Source of the DNA: Acidimicrobiia bacterium
Lineage (GTDB): Bacteria; Actinomycetota; Acidimicrobiia; Acidimicrobiales; Hopanoidiivorantaceae
Direction: 5' to 3'
Length of the DNA stretch: 5,708 nt
NCBI GenBank assembly: GCA_020027305.1
Contig: JAHRAM010000138.1
Span: 1-5,708, forward strand
Shown here: one piece after another, positions 5,383 through 5,708 of the stretch
Position numbering within the stretch: the stretch's first letter is position 1
How the letters are laid out: each line of letters starts with the position of its first letter
Position numbers and translations under genes: made by a program
Notes under the pieces: generated by a model
What the model was told of the DNA's origin: nothing
The model's input: only the letters and a program-made list of their open reading frames with translations
The model's database searches: none

Positions 5383-5708
5383 TTAATTGCCTCCAAATAT
5401 GTCCATGATTTTGAGATTAGTTCATTAATGCGAGATTTTAGGTTTTCCATTCCGCCTGGTGGCTCTTTGCCAGGCATAGCATCGTCGAGATACCTAGAAT
5501 ACACTCCTTGTAAAATACACACCAGACGCCACAGGGCAAACGCCAAGTAATAATCAATTTGGTCGGCGATGTTTCGCCCTGACGCCTCAATATATTTTGG
5601 ATGAGTTCCTTCCGCCCGATAAAACCAGGTTGACTGGTGGCAGAGTTAAAGAGCGTTGATTGTTCTTCATTTGGGTCACCCCAATAGGTGGCAAAGATTC
5701 CAATGTCT
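5379..5708 (-). pseudogene. Phosphotransferase (APH/ACAD10-like) C-terminus, frameshifted
   Basis: Two frames on the minus strand together give the C-terminal end of an aminoglycoside-phosphotransferase-fold kinase of the ACAD10-like type. The first, 5707 down to about 5597, reads DIGIFATYWGDP and later SQPGFIGRKELIQ, matching the post-DxD block and the PGF-x-xR-xEL motif. The second, 5594 down to 5379, reads YIEASGRNIADQIDYYLAF then ALWRLVCILQGVYSRY, the usual next block, and ends EAIK. The two join at AAAA (5595-5598); one extra A would give ELIQKYIEASGR in a single frame. Without it, translation continues out of frame to a stop at 5438-5440 and loses the conserved helices. The stop of the restored frame overlaps the oxidoreductase ATG (ATGA). 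The N-terminal ATP-binding and catalytic parts lie beyond the right edge. This could be a true recent mutation, a phase-variable run, or a sequencing or assembly error. Family members phosphorylate small hydroxylated or acyl substrates. Confidence 0.8.

Noticed and set aside
1..5708. CRISPR array or insertion sequence
   Set aside because: No regularly spaced repeats, transposase motifs or terminal inverted repeats with target duplications were seen.

Overview
The window comes from a bacterial chromosome, most likely an uncultured and fairly AT-rich Actinomycetota (actinobacterium), perhaps close to Acidimicrobiia. Two things suggest this: an F420-type luciferase-like oxidoreductase coupled to an ACAD10-like phosphotransferase, and the style of the leucyl-tRNA synthetase (an RSGDLVEKR segment after the zinc knuckle, and VPGEDQRDWDFA in the editing domain). 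The assignment is inference; no rRNA or other phylogenetic marker was tested.

Layout, left to right. (1) Positions 1-213, minus strand: the N-terminus of a protein with a strongly basic Lys/Pro/Ala-rich tail that runs off the left edge; not identified. (2) Positions 350-426, minus strand: a complete tRNA-Ala(GGC) with encoded CCA and the G3:U70 identity pair. (3) Positions 427-592: a divergent intergenic region with a possible attenuator-like dyad before leuS. (4) Positions 593-3118, plus strand: full-length leuS. (5) Positions 3119-3351: an AT-rich spacer with a possible promoter and a striking 33-nt nested dyad. (6) Positions 3352-4340, plus strand: a tightly packed two-gene cassette, a STAS-like (DUF4325-type) protein followed by a PIN-domain nuclease. 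(7) Positions 4375-5382, minus strand: a complete LLM-class F420-dependent oxidoreductase, convergent with the cassette. (8) Positions 5379-5708, minus strand: the C-terminal part of a phosphotransferase, upstream of and overlapping the oxidoreductase by ATGA. It is split by what looks like a one-base deletion in an A-run.

How the genes work together. The tRNA-Ala and leuS are translation housekeeping. The phosphotransferase and oxidoreductase look like one translationally coupled operon, probably for catabolism of an acyl or hydroxyacyl compound. The STAS-like/PIN pair is the accessory element. It is clearly more AT-rich than leuS and the oxidoreductase on either side, its two genes are almost contiguous, and it has an operator-like dyad in front. 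These features resemble a toxin-antitoxin or RNase-regulator module. I do not know a described function for this pairing, and it is the best candidate here for an undescribed system.
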